DNA of 64,000 bases from Gammaproteobacteria bacterium. GTDB taxonomy: Bacteria; Pseudomonadota; Gammaproteobacteria; Pseudomonadales; Azotimanducaceae_A. This document shows positions 45,005-54,546 of this stretch, piece by piece (within the stretch, counting starts at the first letter, position 1; the number at the start of each line of letters is the position of its first letter). Location: assembly GCA_012960755.1 (NCBI GenBank), contig DUAT01000163.1, positions 5,297 through 69,296 on the forward strand, written 5' to 3'. Position numbers and translations under genes: made by a program. The notes under the pieces were generated by a model. The model saw only the letters and a program-made list of their open reading frames with translations, did not search any database and was not told where the DNA came from.

Positions 45005-46108
45005 CTAACTGATAAGGTGTGAATCCGCGTCCAGACCCAGGTAATGCTTCCCGACGAGGCTGTAGATTTCCGGCCGGGCTTGCAGATGCTGGGAAATGAC
45101 GTGCATGTCCTGGAATCGTTTTTGAATATCCTGGCCTTTAAAGATGCTGTCGGTGCTACACAGATCATAAGTGATGTCAGTGACTTCTTTCGCCTGACGA
45201 ATGACGTGTGTTGCCGCCAGTCTCAAGGCAACCTTATCGTCAAATTTGCAATGTCCCAATTCACTCACTGACCCCCAGACCTTATCGACGGTATTGTGCA
45301 GGTATGCCTCGGCACTTTGCCAAAGCGCTTCCGCTTTCGCCACCTGGTCTTGCGTTATCCAATCCTGATTCATTGCCTGTTTGTCAAAGCGTTTGATCTT
45401 CTTCCGCAGGCGTTCTTCCGTAAAGTCGAGTGCCGCACGGGAAACCCCCAGGGCCACGGCGGCGAATCCACCAGCGAACAACAGGTTCATTGGAATCTGG
45501 TAAAGGGGTGGATCTTGTGGGCGAACTTCTATGGCAATCGCATGGCTTTGTAGAATCGGGAGACTCTCAACGGAGAATTGGTAACTCCCGGTGGCTCTTA
45601 GCCCGCTGACATCCCAGTTGTTTTCAATCACGGCTAAATGTTTGGGAAACAGGTACCAGAAAAAAGCCCGGGTCTTGCCGTCTTCCTTGACTGGCGCCAT
45701 TCCCAACAGCCAGTCGGCATGGTTGATGCCACTGCTGAATGTCCATGTCCCCGTGAGGAGGTAACCATCTTTGGTTTTTTGGGACTCACTTTTCACCGGT
45801 GGTCCATTGGCAAGTGTCACACCCGGGGAGTGCCAGATCTCTTTTGCTGTGTCCTCAGGAACAAGCCGGGCCAGACTGGCGAGCACCGAGCCCTGATTCA
45901 CGCACCAGCCAGTGGAACCATCAGCTCTGGCAACTGACTGTACAAAACGAATATACCCGGGATAGTCCATTTGTTGACCACTCAGGGCTTCGGGCAACAG
46001 CCGGGTAAAGTAGTTTTCCTGTTTTAGTTTTGTAACCAGTGGTTCCGGGAGGGCAGTGGCGTCACCAGACGTTAGCGCTGTATCAGCAATCTCGTTCAGT
46101 AGTTCCAA
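45005..46108 (-). CDS. Acyl-CoA dehydrogenase-fold flavin monooxygenase (HsaA/DszC-like)
   Basis: The 367-residue protein has the acyl-CoA dehydrogenase fold in the type 2 (monooxygenase) form: FVQSVARADGSTGWCVNQGS, YLLTGTWTFSSGINHADW and VSGLRATGSYQFSVE match flavin-dependent hydroxylases such as HsaA and DszC, which use reduced flavin supplied by a separate reductase. No such reductase gene is adjacent; an FMN reductase is at 26489-27058. It is divergent from the AtuA operon. Substrate is unknown. Confidence 0.8.
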   Translation of the reverse strand: MELLNEIADTALTSGDATALPEPLVTKLKQENYFTRLLPEALSGQQMDYPGYIRFVQSVARADGSTGWCVNQGSVLASLARLVPEDTAKEIWHSPGVTLANGPPVKSESQKTKDGYLLTGTWTFSSGINHADWLLGMAPVKEDGKTRAFFWYLFPKHLAVIENNWDVSGLRATGSYQFSVESLPILQSHAIAIEVRPQDPPLYQIPMNLLFAGGFAAVALGVSRAALDFTEERLRKKIKRFDKQAMNQDWITQDQVAKAEALWQSAEAYLHNTVDKVWGSVSELGHCKFDDKVALRLAATHVIRQAKEVTDITYDLCSTDSIFKGQDIQKRFQDMHVISQHLQARPEIYSLVGKHYLGLDADSHLIS

Positions 46109-46374
46109 GGTTACTCCTGGTATCTTGATAAAAGCGATTCATTGTCAGCCATCGTATTCAAATTCTCGATACTGCAATCTAGCATTTTGACGCGACAAAC
46201 AAAACGGAATCCGTTCAGCCTGCAGCTGTTGTGATAGTCTGCGCAACTGTGACCAGGCTTTGATATACCTCAACGCTGCGCCTTCAAGACAGTGTTAAAA
46301 TGGCAACGATTTGTATAAAGGCATATTGAAGCAAAACTGGCAATCGACAGTAACAATAGTTAACGGAGAGAAAT

Positions 46375-48153
46375 ATGTCCGAGGTAATTAAGATCGCGAA
46401 CTGTAGCGGATTTTATGGAGATAAGTTGTCCGCCGCAAAAAGCATGGTCGATGGGGGCCCCATTGATGTGTTAACCGGTGACTATCTCGCCGAATTGACC
46501 ATGACGATTTTGTACAACCAGAAACAACAGCGTAAAACCGGTGGCTATGTCGGGACATTCCTTAAGCAGGTGAAGGAGGTTCTGGTCGATTGTATGGAAA
46601 AGAACATCAAGATTGTCACCAATGCGGGGGGCTTGAATCCATCGGGTATGGCCAGCGCGATTAAGGAAATAGCCGCAGAAATGGGCGTCGATGCCAGGGT
46701 TGCTTATATCGATGGCGATGATTTATTGCCGAGAATCGACGAACTACAAGGTGAGGGCGAAACCTTTACCAATATGGATACCGGCGTTCCTCTGCAAGAT
46801 ACAGAGAATCCAACTGTTACCGCCAACGCCTATCTGGGGGCCTGGGGAATCAAGGAAGCCCTGGACCAGGGTGCAGATATCGTGGTCTGCCCCAGAGTAA
46901 CTGATGCAGCCGTGGTCATTGGTCCTGCAGCCTGGAAATTTAACTGGCAACGCTCAGACTATGATGCACTCGCGGGTGCTTTGGCAGCCGGTCATATTAT
47001 TGAGTGTGGCGCCCAGGCGACCGGCGGCAACTATTCGTTCTTTCAGGAGGTCCCAAGCTTTCACAATATGGGATACCCCATTGCCGAGATCGAACAGGAT
47101 GGCAGTTTTACGATTACAAAACATCCGAACACAGGAGGATTGGTCTCTGTTGGCACGGTAAAAGCACAGCTTCTGTACGAGATATCATCACCGGCTTATC
47201 TGAACCCGGATGTTATCGGCCATTTCGATACGCTAGCCATCGAGCAAAGCGGAGATGACAGGGTCTACGTCAGCGGTTGTCGCGGTTCCTCTCCACCGGA
47301 TACCCATAAAGTCTGTATCAATACCGTGGGCGGTTATCGCAACGGCATGGATGTGATTCTGACGGGCCTTGATATTGAAGAAAAGGCCGAACTGTTCACA
47401 GACACGCTGTTCCGGTCTGTCGGCGGACGAGAGCAGTTTGATGCAGTCGATATCCAGTTGGTTCGTAGTGACAAGCAAGACCCAAAAACTAACGAGGAGG
47501 CTTATGCGACACTGCGAATTAATGTCAAGTCTCACAACCAGGCGCTGGTTGGACGTTTGTTTTCAGCCAAGATGATCGAACTGGCACTGGCAAATTATCC
47601 CGGCTTTTCATCCAAAGGGGGCCCTGGTGGTGGTGGCTCATTTATCTCCTACTGGCCGGCCCTGGTAGATAGCAGGTTCATCACAGAAAAGGTTTATCTG
47701 GGTGGCAAGGAGACAGCGGTTGCGCCAACGAGCCAGTTAGGTTTGGAGCCGATTTATTATCAGCAAACACCGGTAAAAATTCCTGATGTGCCACGTGGCG
47801 AGACTGTGAAAATACCATTTGGCAGGCTCTTCGGTACACGCTCTGGCGACAAGGGCGGCTGTGCGAATTTAGGTGTCTGGGCAAAGGATGCTGCATCCTA
47901 CGGTTTTCTGCATCAGTTTCTGACAGTCGATAAGTTCAAGGCGTTATTGGCAGATACGGCGGAGTTTGAGATTGACCGTTATGATCTGCCAAACCTGGAC
48001 GCACTCAATTTTTACATCCACGGCATCCTCGGGGAAGGTGTTTCTTCTTCGGTCAGGATTGATGGCCAAGCCAAGACCATGGGGGAGTATCTGCGGGCAA
48101 AAATAATTGAGGTACCGACGGTGTTGGCAAAAGGCATACAGGAAAAAGCATGA
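46375..48153 (+). CDS. AtuA family (DUF1446) protein
   Basis: The 592-residue protein belongs to the acyclic terpene utilisation AtuA/DUF1446 family: IANCSGFYGDKLSAAKSM, VTNAGGLNPSGMASAI, VVCPRVTDAAVVIGPAAW and GGNYSFFQEVP are characteristic, and the C-terminal part (FGTRSGDKGGCANLGVWA) is the associated AtuA C-terminal domain. It was named from citronellol catabolism; the reaction is not settled. It begins an operon: its stop overlaps the ATG of the next gene (ATGA) and two dehydrogenase genes and a GST follow. Confidence 0.92.
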   Translation: MSEVIKIANCSGFYGDKLSAAKSMVDGGPIDVLTGDYLAELTMTILYNQKQQRKTGGYVGTFLKQVKEVLVDCMEKNIKIVTNAGGLNPSGMASAIKEIAAEMGVDARVAYIDGDDLLPRIDELQGEGETFTNMDTGVPLQDTENPTVTANAYLGAWGIKEALDQGADIVVCPRVTDAAVVIGPAAWKFNWQRSDYDALAGALAAGHIIECGAQATGGNYSFFQEVPSFHNMGYPIAEIEQDGSFTITKHPNTGGLVSVGTVKAQLLYEISSPAYLNPDVIGHFDTLAIEQSGDDRVYVSGCRGSSPPDTHKVCINTVGGYRNGMDVILTGLDIEEKAELFTDTLFRSVGGREQFDAVDIQLVRSDKQDPKTNEEAYATLRINVKSHNQALVGRLFSAKMIELALANYPGFSSKGGPGGGGSFISYWPALVDSRFITEKVYLGGKETAVAPTSQLGLEPIYYQQTPVKIPDVPRGETVKIPFGRLFGTRSGDKGGCANLGVWAKDAASYGFLHQFLTVDKFKALLADTAEFEIDRYDLPNLDALNFYIHGILGEGVSSSVRIDGQAKTMGEYLRAKIIEVPTVLAKGIQEKA

Positions 48154-49364
48154 CGAACAGCAATTCAGAAAATCCTAAGGACCTGGAGACTTTCAGGGAG
48201 GAAGTTTCCCATTGGTTAAAAACGAATGTACCGGCACAGCCTGATTTTTTGTTACCTGAGTCCTTTATGGAAGTGGGCACCGATCAGCAGTTCGAATTCT
48301 TGCGGAATTGGCAGCAAAAAATCTACGAAGCTGGTTATCTGGGGATGGCATGGCCAAAGGAATATGGCGGGGGTGGTATGCCCCAGATCTACCAGGATAT
48401 TGCCACGGCTGAGATGGCCAGGCAGCGTGTGCCCTTTGTTCCCAACACCATCGGCTTAAACTGGGCTGGGCCCTTAATATTGCATAGTGGCACCGAAGAA
48501 GAGAAGAGAAAATACATTAAAGGGATTCTTTCTGCCGAAGACATCTGGTGTCAGGGGTTTTCTGAACCCGATCATGGTTCAGATCTGGGTAACGCCCAGT
48601 GCCGGGCGGTTCGGGATGGTGATGAATACGTTGTTAACGGTTCCAAAATTTGGACCAGCCTGGGTAGTTACGCCAAATACATGATCCTTCTGGCACGTAC
48701 TTCAACCGGTGATGACAACAAATATGCCGGTCTGAGTTTTTTCCTGTCTCCGATGCACGTGGATGGTATTGATCCCCAGCCGATCAAGAAACTAACGAGT
48801 GAATACGGTTTCTGCCAGACTCACTTTGTTGATGCGCGTATTCCCGCTGACTGCCTGATGGGCAAGGAAGGCGAAGGCTGGCAAGTCGCTATGACTACAT
48901 TAATGTTTGAACGGGGCGCTACAGGTGGCCAGGCTGGCGGCATGTCCTTTATGGATTTAAACATGGGTGACGTCGTGGAACTCTCACGTCGTGCCAGGAG
49001 AAATGGCAAACCGGCGATCCGGGACCCTATGATCAGGGATGAACTGGTCAAGCTGTTAATAGAAGATCAAGGTAACCGCATGATGAATGTCAGGGCGAGA
49101 ATACCTGCGTTGGTATCAGAACGTCCCACCGCAATTGCCATGTCAGGTAAGCTACGTGGTACCGAACTTAAGAGACGTTTCACGCAATTTGCCCTGTCAA
49201 TGCAGGGGGCAAACGGAGGTCGTTTTGTCAGTCCTAATGCTGTGGATGGTGGTAAATGGCAAAGATCCTATTTTAATTCTTTCTCCGCCACGATTGGCGG
49301 AGGCACGAGCCAGATCCAGAAAAATATTGTAGGTGAGCGGGTGCTCGGTCTGCCGAAGAGTTAA
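48150..49364 (+). CDS. Acyl-CoA dehydrogenase, large subunit type
   Basis: The 404-residue flavoprotein shows WCQGFSEPDHGSDLGN (FAD/substrate loop), VNGSKIWTSLGSYA, and the C-terminal ATIGGGTSQIQKNIVGERVL typical of the family. It oxidises acyl-CoA to enoyl-CoA. It is translationally coupled to the AtuA gene by a four-base overlap. A shorter relative follows after 49 bases; such neighbouring pairs often form alpha2beta2 dehydrogenases of steroid or branched-acyl degradation. Confidence 0.93.
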   Translation: MTNSNSENPKDLETFREEVSHWLKTNVPAQPDFLLPESFMEVGTDQQFEFLRNWQQKIYEAGYLGMAWPKEYGGGGMPQIYQDIATAEMARQRVPFVPNTIGLNWAGPLILHSGTEEEKRKYIKGILSAEDIWCQGFSEPDHGSDLGNAQCRAVRDGDEYVVNGSKIWTSLGSYAKYMILLARTSTGDDNKYAGLSFFLSPMHVDGIDPQPIKKLTSEYGFCQTHFVDARIPADCLMGKEGEGWQVAMTTLMFERGATGGQAGGMSFMDLNMGDVVELSRRARRNGKPAIRDPMIRDELVKLLIEDQGNRMMNVRARIPALVSERPTAIAMSGKLRGTELKRRFTQFALSMQGANGGRFVSPNAVDGGKWQRSYFNSFSATIGGGTSQIQKNIVGERVLGLPKS

Positions 49365-49413
49365 GGGGCATTCTTTCGGAAAAAGAAGCCATAAGAGAAG
49401 TTGGTAAAGAGCG

Positions 49414-50526
49414 ATGACAAAAACGATAGAATTTAGTGAAGAACAAATCATGTTACTGGATACGGCAATGGATTTTTGCAGGACTCAATCGCCGATCAGT
49501 AAAGTTCGGGCCCAGTTGGATGTCGCGAATGGCTTTGATACTGACCAGTGGCGAGCCATGGTTGATTTAGGCTGGTTAGGCGTGGCCATTCCAGAATCCC
49601 ACGGCGGTATTGGTCTGGGTATGGCTGATGTTGTTCCGATAGTCGAGTGTATGGGTAGACAATTAATGGGTTCACCTTTTTTTGCATCGACCCTGGCTGG
49701 CCAGGCACTGGTGCACGGTGGTACTGAAGCGCAGAAGAGTACCTGGTTACCCAGAATAGCGGCTGGCACGATTGTAACCTTGGCACTGCAGGAAGAGAGC
49801 GGTGACTGGGATCTGCGGAATCTTACTGCCACAGCAACCCAAGACGGTGACCAGGTAACATTGAGCGGTAAAAAAACCTTTGTCATGGACGCGACGGTTG
49901 CTGACCTGATCATTGCCTCGGTCTCCCTTGACGGCAATGCGGTGCTCGTCTGTATTGAATCCGGCATGATTCCTGAAAACCAGATTGTGCGTGAAGTGGT
50001 CATTGACGAAACACGCCGTTGTTATGAAGTCAGCCTGGATGGAATTACTGTTCCCGTTTCAGCAATGTTCGCCCATCAGTGTTTTGGCGAGATCGAAAAC
50101 GCTGCCTTGCTTATTTTGTCTGCCGAGATGGCAGGGGGGATTGCCGGTGTCCTGAATACGATTCTTGAATACCTCAACACCCGTAAACAATTTGATCGAT
50201 TGATAGGCAGCTATCAGGCGCTTAAACATCCAGCGGTGGATATATTACTGGGGTTGGAAGCGACCCGATCCCATGTTTATCATGCGGCAACCGTTTATGA
50301 CGAAGGTGATGGCAAGGAACTGGAAATTTCGCTCAAAATGGCGAAAGCCGCAGCCAGCGAGCACTTTGCTTTCGCCGGTGACCGGGCAATTCAGTTCCAT
50401 GGTGGCTTTGGGTTTACGTTCGAGTGTGACGCGCAGCTCTACCTGCGCCGAGCCCTATGGAGTCAGTACCAGTATGGTGATGAAAAATATCACCGACAAC
50501 ACCTGGCATCATTACTGCTGGACTAG
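49414..50526 (+). CDS. Acyl-CoA dehydrogenase, second subunit
   Basis: The 370-residue protein has the same fold as its neighbour but lacks the C-terminal GGGTSQIQ motif and instead ends with IQFHGGFGFTFECDAQLYLR, the FAD-binding segment typical of partner subunits. The substrate loop reads ALQEESGDWDLRN, differing from the usual SEPxxGSD. This complementary set of motifs supports a heterotetramer with the preceding gene product. Confidence 0.9.
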   Translation: MTKTIEFSEEQIMLLDTAMDFCRTQSPISKVRAQLDVANGFDTDQWRAMVDLGWLGVAIPESHGGIGLGMADVVPIVECMGRQLMGSPFFASTLAGQALVHGGTEAQKSTWLPRIAAGTIVTLALQEESGDWDLRNLTATATQDGDQVTLSGKKTFVMDATVADLIIASVSLDGNAVLVCIESGMIPENQIVREVVIDETRRCYEVSLDGITVPVSAMFAHQCFGEIENAALLILSAEMAGGIAGVLNTILEYLNTRKQFDRLIGSYQALKHPAVDILLGLEATRSHVYHAATVYDEGDGKELEISLKMAKAAASEHFAFAGDRAIQFHGGFGFTFECDAQLYLRRALWSQYQYGDEKYHRQHLASLLLD

Positions 50527-50567
50527 CAGCCTGCGCGGTGAGGAAAAAGTAATTATGAAGGAACAGT

Positions 50568-51173
50568 ATGAAACTTTATCATTGTAAAGATGCGCGCTCA
50601 CTGCGCCCCTTGTGGGCACTTGAAGAGATGGGGCTCGAGTATGAACTGGTGAACATGGAGTTTCCGCCCCGATTCACAGTCAAGGGTTACCTTGACCTGA
50701 ATCCGATGGGCACCGTGCCCACATTCGTGGATGGTAATTCGACTCTGACTGAGTCCGCTGGCATCTGCCAGTACCTGGTTGAGAAATATGGGCCCCATGA
50801 AATTGGCATGACCATAGATGAGCCGGAGTACCCTGAATACCTAAACTGGCTGCATCGCAGCGATGCTACGTTAACATTCCCACAAACACTGGTGTTACGT
50901 TACACCAAACTGGAACCGGAAGAGCGCCGAATTCCCCAGGTCGCTGAAGACTACGCAAAATGGTACCTGTCACGCCTGAGGGCAGTGGAGCAAACACTGG
51001 AAGGTAAAGAGTATCTTTGCGGAGATCGATTCACCATCGCAGATATAGCGGTCGGGTACGCGCTTTTTCTGGGCAGGTCCCTGGGGCTTGATGAACGTTA
51101 CAAGGATAACTGCAAACAGTATCTGGCGAGGTTGATGCTGCGACCAGGGTTCATTCGGGCGCAGGGTCTTTAG
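50568..51173 (+). CDS. Glutathione S-transferase family protein
   Basis: The 201-residue protein has a thioredoxin-like N-terminal domain (KDARSLRPLWALEEMGLEYE, NPMGTVPTFVDG, LTESAGICQYL with the conserved cis-Pro and ES pair) and a helical C-terminal domain with FTIADIAVGYAL. GAAGGAA precedes its ATG. It ends the AtuA/dehydrogenase operon, where it could conjugate or isomerise an intermediate; that role is inferred. Confidence 0.92.
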   Translation: MKLYHCKDARSLRPLWALEEMGLEYELVNMEFPPRFTVKGYLDLNPMGTVPTFVDGNSTLTESAGICQYLVEKYGPHEIGMTIDEPEYPEYLNWLHRSDATLTFPQTLVLRYTKLEPEERRIPQVAEDYAKWYLSRLRAVEQTLEGKEYLCGDRFTIADIAVGYALFLGRSLGLDERYKDNCKQYLARLMLRPGFIRAQGL

Positions 51174-51205
51174 CAGCCTGCCTGGATCACCGTTCCGAAC
51201 TCGCG

Positions 51206-51379
51206 TCAGGCAGCTTCCTGAACCCTGGGCTCATCTATGACAGGTTGAGATTCATCGATCTCGTCAGTTGTTCGTGTCTGGGGGTTTAGCTCGCGTCTCA
51301 GCATTTCGATAACGGTGGGATCCAGCGGTCCCTGTGTATGTGGGCTGAAGTGCATTGCCAGCGCTATAAGTTTAAACAT
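51206..51379 (-). CDS. Small protein of unknown function (57 residues)
   Basis: A reading frame from ATG 51379, with AGGA 8 bases upstream, encodes MFKLIALAMHFSPHTQGPLD and then an acidic, proline-rich tail (IDESQPVIDEPRVQEAA) up to TGA at 51206-51208. The good ribosome-binding site and the position in the only gap between the GST and PilZ genes make it plausible. The first nine residues are hydrophobic but too short for a signal peptide. I do not recognise a family. Confidence 0.45.
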   Translation of the reverse strand: MFKLIALAMHFSPHTQGPLDPTVIEMLRRELNPQTRTTDEIDESQPVIDEPRVQEAA

Positions 51380-51564
51380 ATTGATTCCTGTAGGATTATT
51401 CGATAAATTTCTCTGCCGTCTATATTGGGTCGGTTGTTTGAAATTAAACCCCCTGTGAACGGGGAAAATTCACTTAGTCGAAGATTCCCCAAAACACGGC
51501 TTGGCTTCTTACCTGAAATACTGAAATAATATCCCCCTTTTCAAAATGGAGCATCGGAGCTGAC

Positions 51565-51945
51565 ATGGGTGAAGATTTTATTGTCGCGCACGAGCGCCGG
51601 GCATTCACCCGACTCGCAATCAAGGCACCGGTGGAGGTTCGCCAGGGAGACTCTGTATGGAAACTGGAACTCATCGATCTCTCCTTAACCGGTCTTGCGG
51701 TCACGGAGCCAGACGAAATCGAGGCGGATTACTCACATCCGTTCTACTTCTACCTGTGCCTGGAACCCGACAACCCGCTGCAATTTCATGCCAACCTTAT
51801 ACGTATGGACCCTGGTTGCATTGGTTTTGATATGGGGCACCTCGAGAAAGAGCAGCTCGTTCCCCTGGCAAAGTTGTTGTCAGCGCGCCTGGATGAAGCG
51901 ACTATCAATAAAGAACTAGCCCTGCTGGCGTCGATGGAACGATAG
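51565..51945 (+). CDS. PilZ domain protein
   Basis: The 126-residue protein has a PilZ core: ERRAFTRLAIKAPVEVRQG supplies the RxxxR-type motif (HERRAFTR) and LIDLSLTGLAV the (D/N)xSxxG motif. These bind cyclic di-GMP, so the protein is a probable c-di-GMP effector. It stands alone and is not linked to a flagellar or secretion operon here. Confidence 0.85.
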   Translation: MGEDFIVAHERRAFTRLAIKAPVEVRQGDSVWKLELIDLSLTGLAVTEPDEIEADYSHPFYFYLCLEPDNPLQFHANLIRMDPGCIGFDMGHLEKEQLVPLAKLLSARLDEATINKELALLASMER

Positions 51946-52152
51946 TTTACAAGGCTCATACAAGCCGCTCGACCGCCTCACAACACTGAATATTTCCAAC
52001 TGATTTTCACTTTTCATTTCAATGGGCTAAATACATATATATCAGGCAGCAAGCCAATTCTTCCGTGGCTGTGACAGACAATAATTCTGACAATCATCGT
52101 TGAATCCTGTCCATCGCTCTAACTGGGACGGTGGAGATCTGATCAGACTAGA

Positions 52153-54445
52153 ATGCGTAACCTGTCACCGGACCAGACTCTGGTTTTGGTCAATGGCACA
52201 CGGCGACATCGTTCAGCATTGGTCAATCTCCAGTTAGCGCCGCTCGGGACCACCAGCCAGGGTGCGCAGGCTATCGATTTTTCAACCTTTCCTGCGGCTG
52301 CAATCCAGCGAGTTGAGATTTTGAGAGACGGCGCCTCAGCACAGTATGGCTCTGATGCGATTGCCGGTGTAATTAACCTTATCCTCAAAGATGCGGATCA
52401 CGGATTCGATGTTTCTGCCCAGTACGGTGAATATACCGAGGATGACGGGGAACGCGTTACCGTGAGTGCCAACGCCGGTTTTGCGCTTGGCAGTTCAGGT
52501 TTTCTTAACGTCACGGCGGAACACGCAACATCTGATATTACCACCCGCTCCAAGGCTAGACCTGATGCCGCCTCAGTCGCTGGTATCGTTGGCGCTGGTG
52601 ATGTGCCTTACAATGGACTGGGACAACGCTGGGGAGATCCTGACATTGAATCCCTGAAGCTGTTTGCCAACCTGGGATTTGAAATCTCAGACAGTGTAGA
52701 ACTCTACGGTCATGCCAGCTATATGGATAATGAAACTCTTTCCGGGTTTTTCTATCGAACGCCAGTACTGCCCGGTACCGGTAATATTGCCATTCCCGCG
52801 CGCACAACCCTCAAGACTGATGCCGATGGTGATGGTATTGCAGACAATGCCGACGCTGCACTGGTCAGCAGCATCATGACGACCGGACTGGACCCGGCAG
52901 ACTACCTGACCGCAGATCCAGCCAGTCCCAGCGGATACGTCTTGTTAAATCCGATCCACACGCTGTTCCCGGGTGGTTACAGCCCATTGTTCGGTGCTGA
53001 CATCCCCATTGTTCGGTGCTGACATCTCTGACTACACCATACTCTTTGGTGCCAGGGGTGAGTCATCAATAGGCTTTACCTGGGACATTCGAGCCCGTAG
53101 CGCAGAAAATGAGGTCGATTACGTATTAAACGGCAGCATCAATCCAAGTTTAGGCCGATTGTCACCAACATCCTTTGGTCCAGGCACCCTGACCCAGGAA
53201 GAAAACAGCATCAACGGTGATTTTGTCATGGCATCCAGCAGCTCGCCGATGAACCTGGGCTTTGGTTTTGAATGGCGCGAGGAAACATACAAAATCGGAG
53301 CAGGTGACGCGGCATCAATCGAGGTCGGTCCTACTTTCGCACAGTTTGGTGTGGGCTCTGACGGTTTCCAGGGCTCGTCCCTGGAGTCAGCAGGCAGCTT
53401 TGACAGTGCTAGCTATGCCTTATATGTGGATGTGGAAACGGACCTTACAGATCAGCTCTCCGGTGCCATTGCAGTACGTTTTGAAGATTACGACGAGTTT
53501 GGCTCTACGGTAAACTGGAAGATTTCCGGTCGTTATGCCTTTACTGACAACTTTGCCGTGCGGGCAACAGCGAACACAGGTTTCAGGGCGCCGACTCCGG
53601 GCCAGGTTAATACCCTGAACGTCACCACAACTTCCGATTCGTCAGGTAATTTAATTCCAAATGGTACCTACCCGGTTGACCATCCCGTGTCTTTGACCCT
53701 GGGATCAAAACCTCTCGATCCGGAAGAGTCACTGAGTTTTACACTGGGTCTCGTCTGGTCACCAACACAAAGAACGTCAATAACCCTGGATTATTATGAC
53801 ATCGAGATCGACGACAGGATTGCGTTATTGTCCAACACCATCGACGCAGCAACCGTTGCCGACCTGGTTGCAGCAGGTTTTCCTAACGCAAACCTGCTAC
53901 AGGGTAGCAATGCGAACTTTTTTGTGAACGGCTACACGTCAAATATTACTGGTATTGATTTTGCGCTGACGTCTGCCTACGAGCTTGGTCGTGGTTCTCT
54001 TGGAGTGGATTTCCGTCACAGCTACAACCAGCACGAGGTCTCTGATGTCGAGTCGGGTTCAGTCGGTGTGGACAGGGTATACGACCTGGAAAATCAGGTG
54101 CCTGAACATAACACCGTGTTGAGCCTCAATTACAACCTCGGTAATTTCGACGGCTTACTGCGCATTAACCGTTTTGGTGATTGGTCTACAACGGGTGGTC
54201 TTTTTGGTCCCGGTGATGCTTCTGATGCGACCGACTACGGTAGTGTTACACTGGTGGGGATTGAAGCCAGCTATACATTCGCAGATCATTACACTGTCAC
54301 TGTAGGCGGCGATAATATTTTCGATGAGTACCCCGACAAAGAGAAGAATGGGGTGCTGGATTTTCTTGGTGTGAGGCACGCCATCACGTCGCCTTTCGGT
54401 TTCAACGGTGCGTTCTGGTATCTGAGGGCATCAGCTGCTTTCTAG
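52153..54445 (+). pseudogene. TonB-dependent receptor, N-terminally truncated and frameshifted
   Basis: The region encodes most of a TonB-dependent outer-membrane receptor. LRDGASAQYGSDAIAGVINL is the plug signature and the barrel continues to the C-terminal GAFWYLRASAAF. The first frame stops at 53022 and the second runs from there to 54445; the shift is due to a 22-bp tandem duplication at 52983-53026. The 5' end is also broken: no signal peptide exists, and the plug region before NLSPDQTLVLVNGTRRHR is represented only by an out-of-frame scrap (DGGDLIR at about 52127-52147). Without repair it cannot be functional. Related receptors import iron complexes or large nutrients. Confidence 0.88.
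52983..53026 (+). repeat. 22-bp tandem duplication causing a frameshift
   Basis: The 22-base unit at 52983-53004 (beginning CCCATTGTTCGG) is repeated exactly at 53005-53026. Because 22 is not a multiple of three, the second copy shifts the receptor frame by one base; removing one copy would restore a continuous reading through SPLFGADISDYTILFG. Confidence 0.97.
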
Positions 54446-54546
54446 GTACAAGCTTCAATTGCCGAGTAAAAATTAGTCATGTAGCAGGTCGTTGTCAGGA
54501 CGAGCGATCTGCTACTGACGGTCGACATCGTCAGCCAGCCATTCCT

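Noticed and set aside
53000..53030. Programmed frameshift or Sec recoding at the TGA that ends the first receptor frame
   Set aside because: The exact 22-bp tandem duplication explains the frame change and no slippery sequence or SECIS-like hairpin is apparent.
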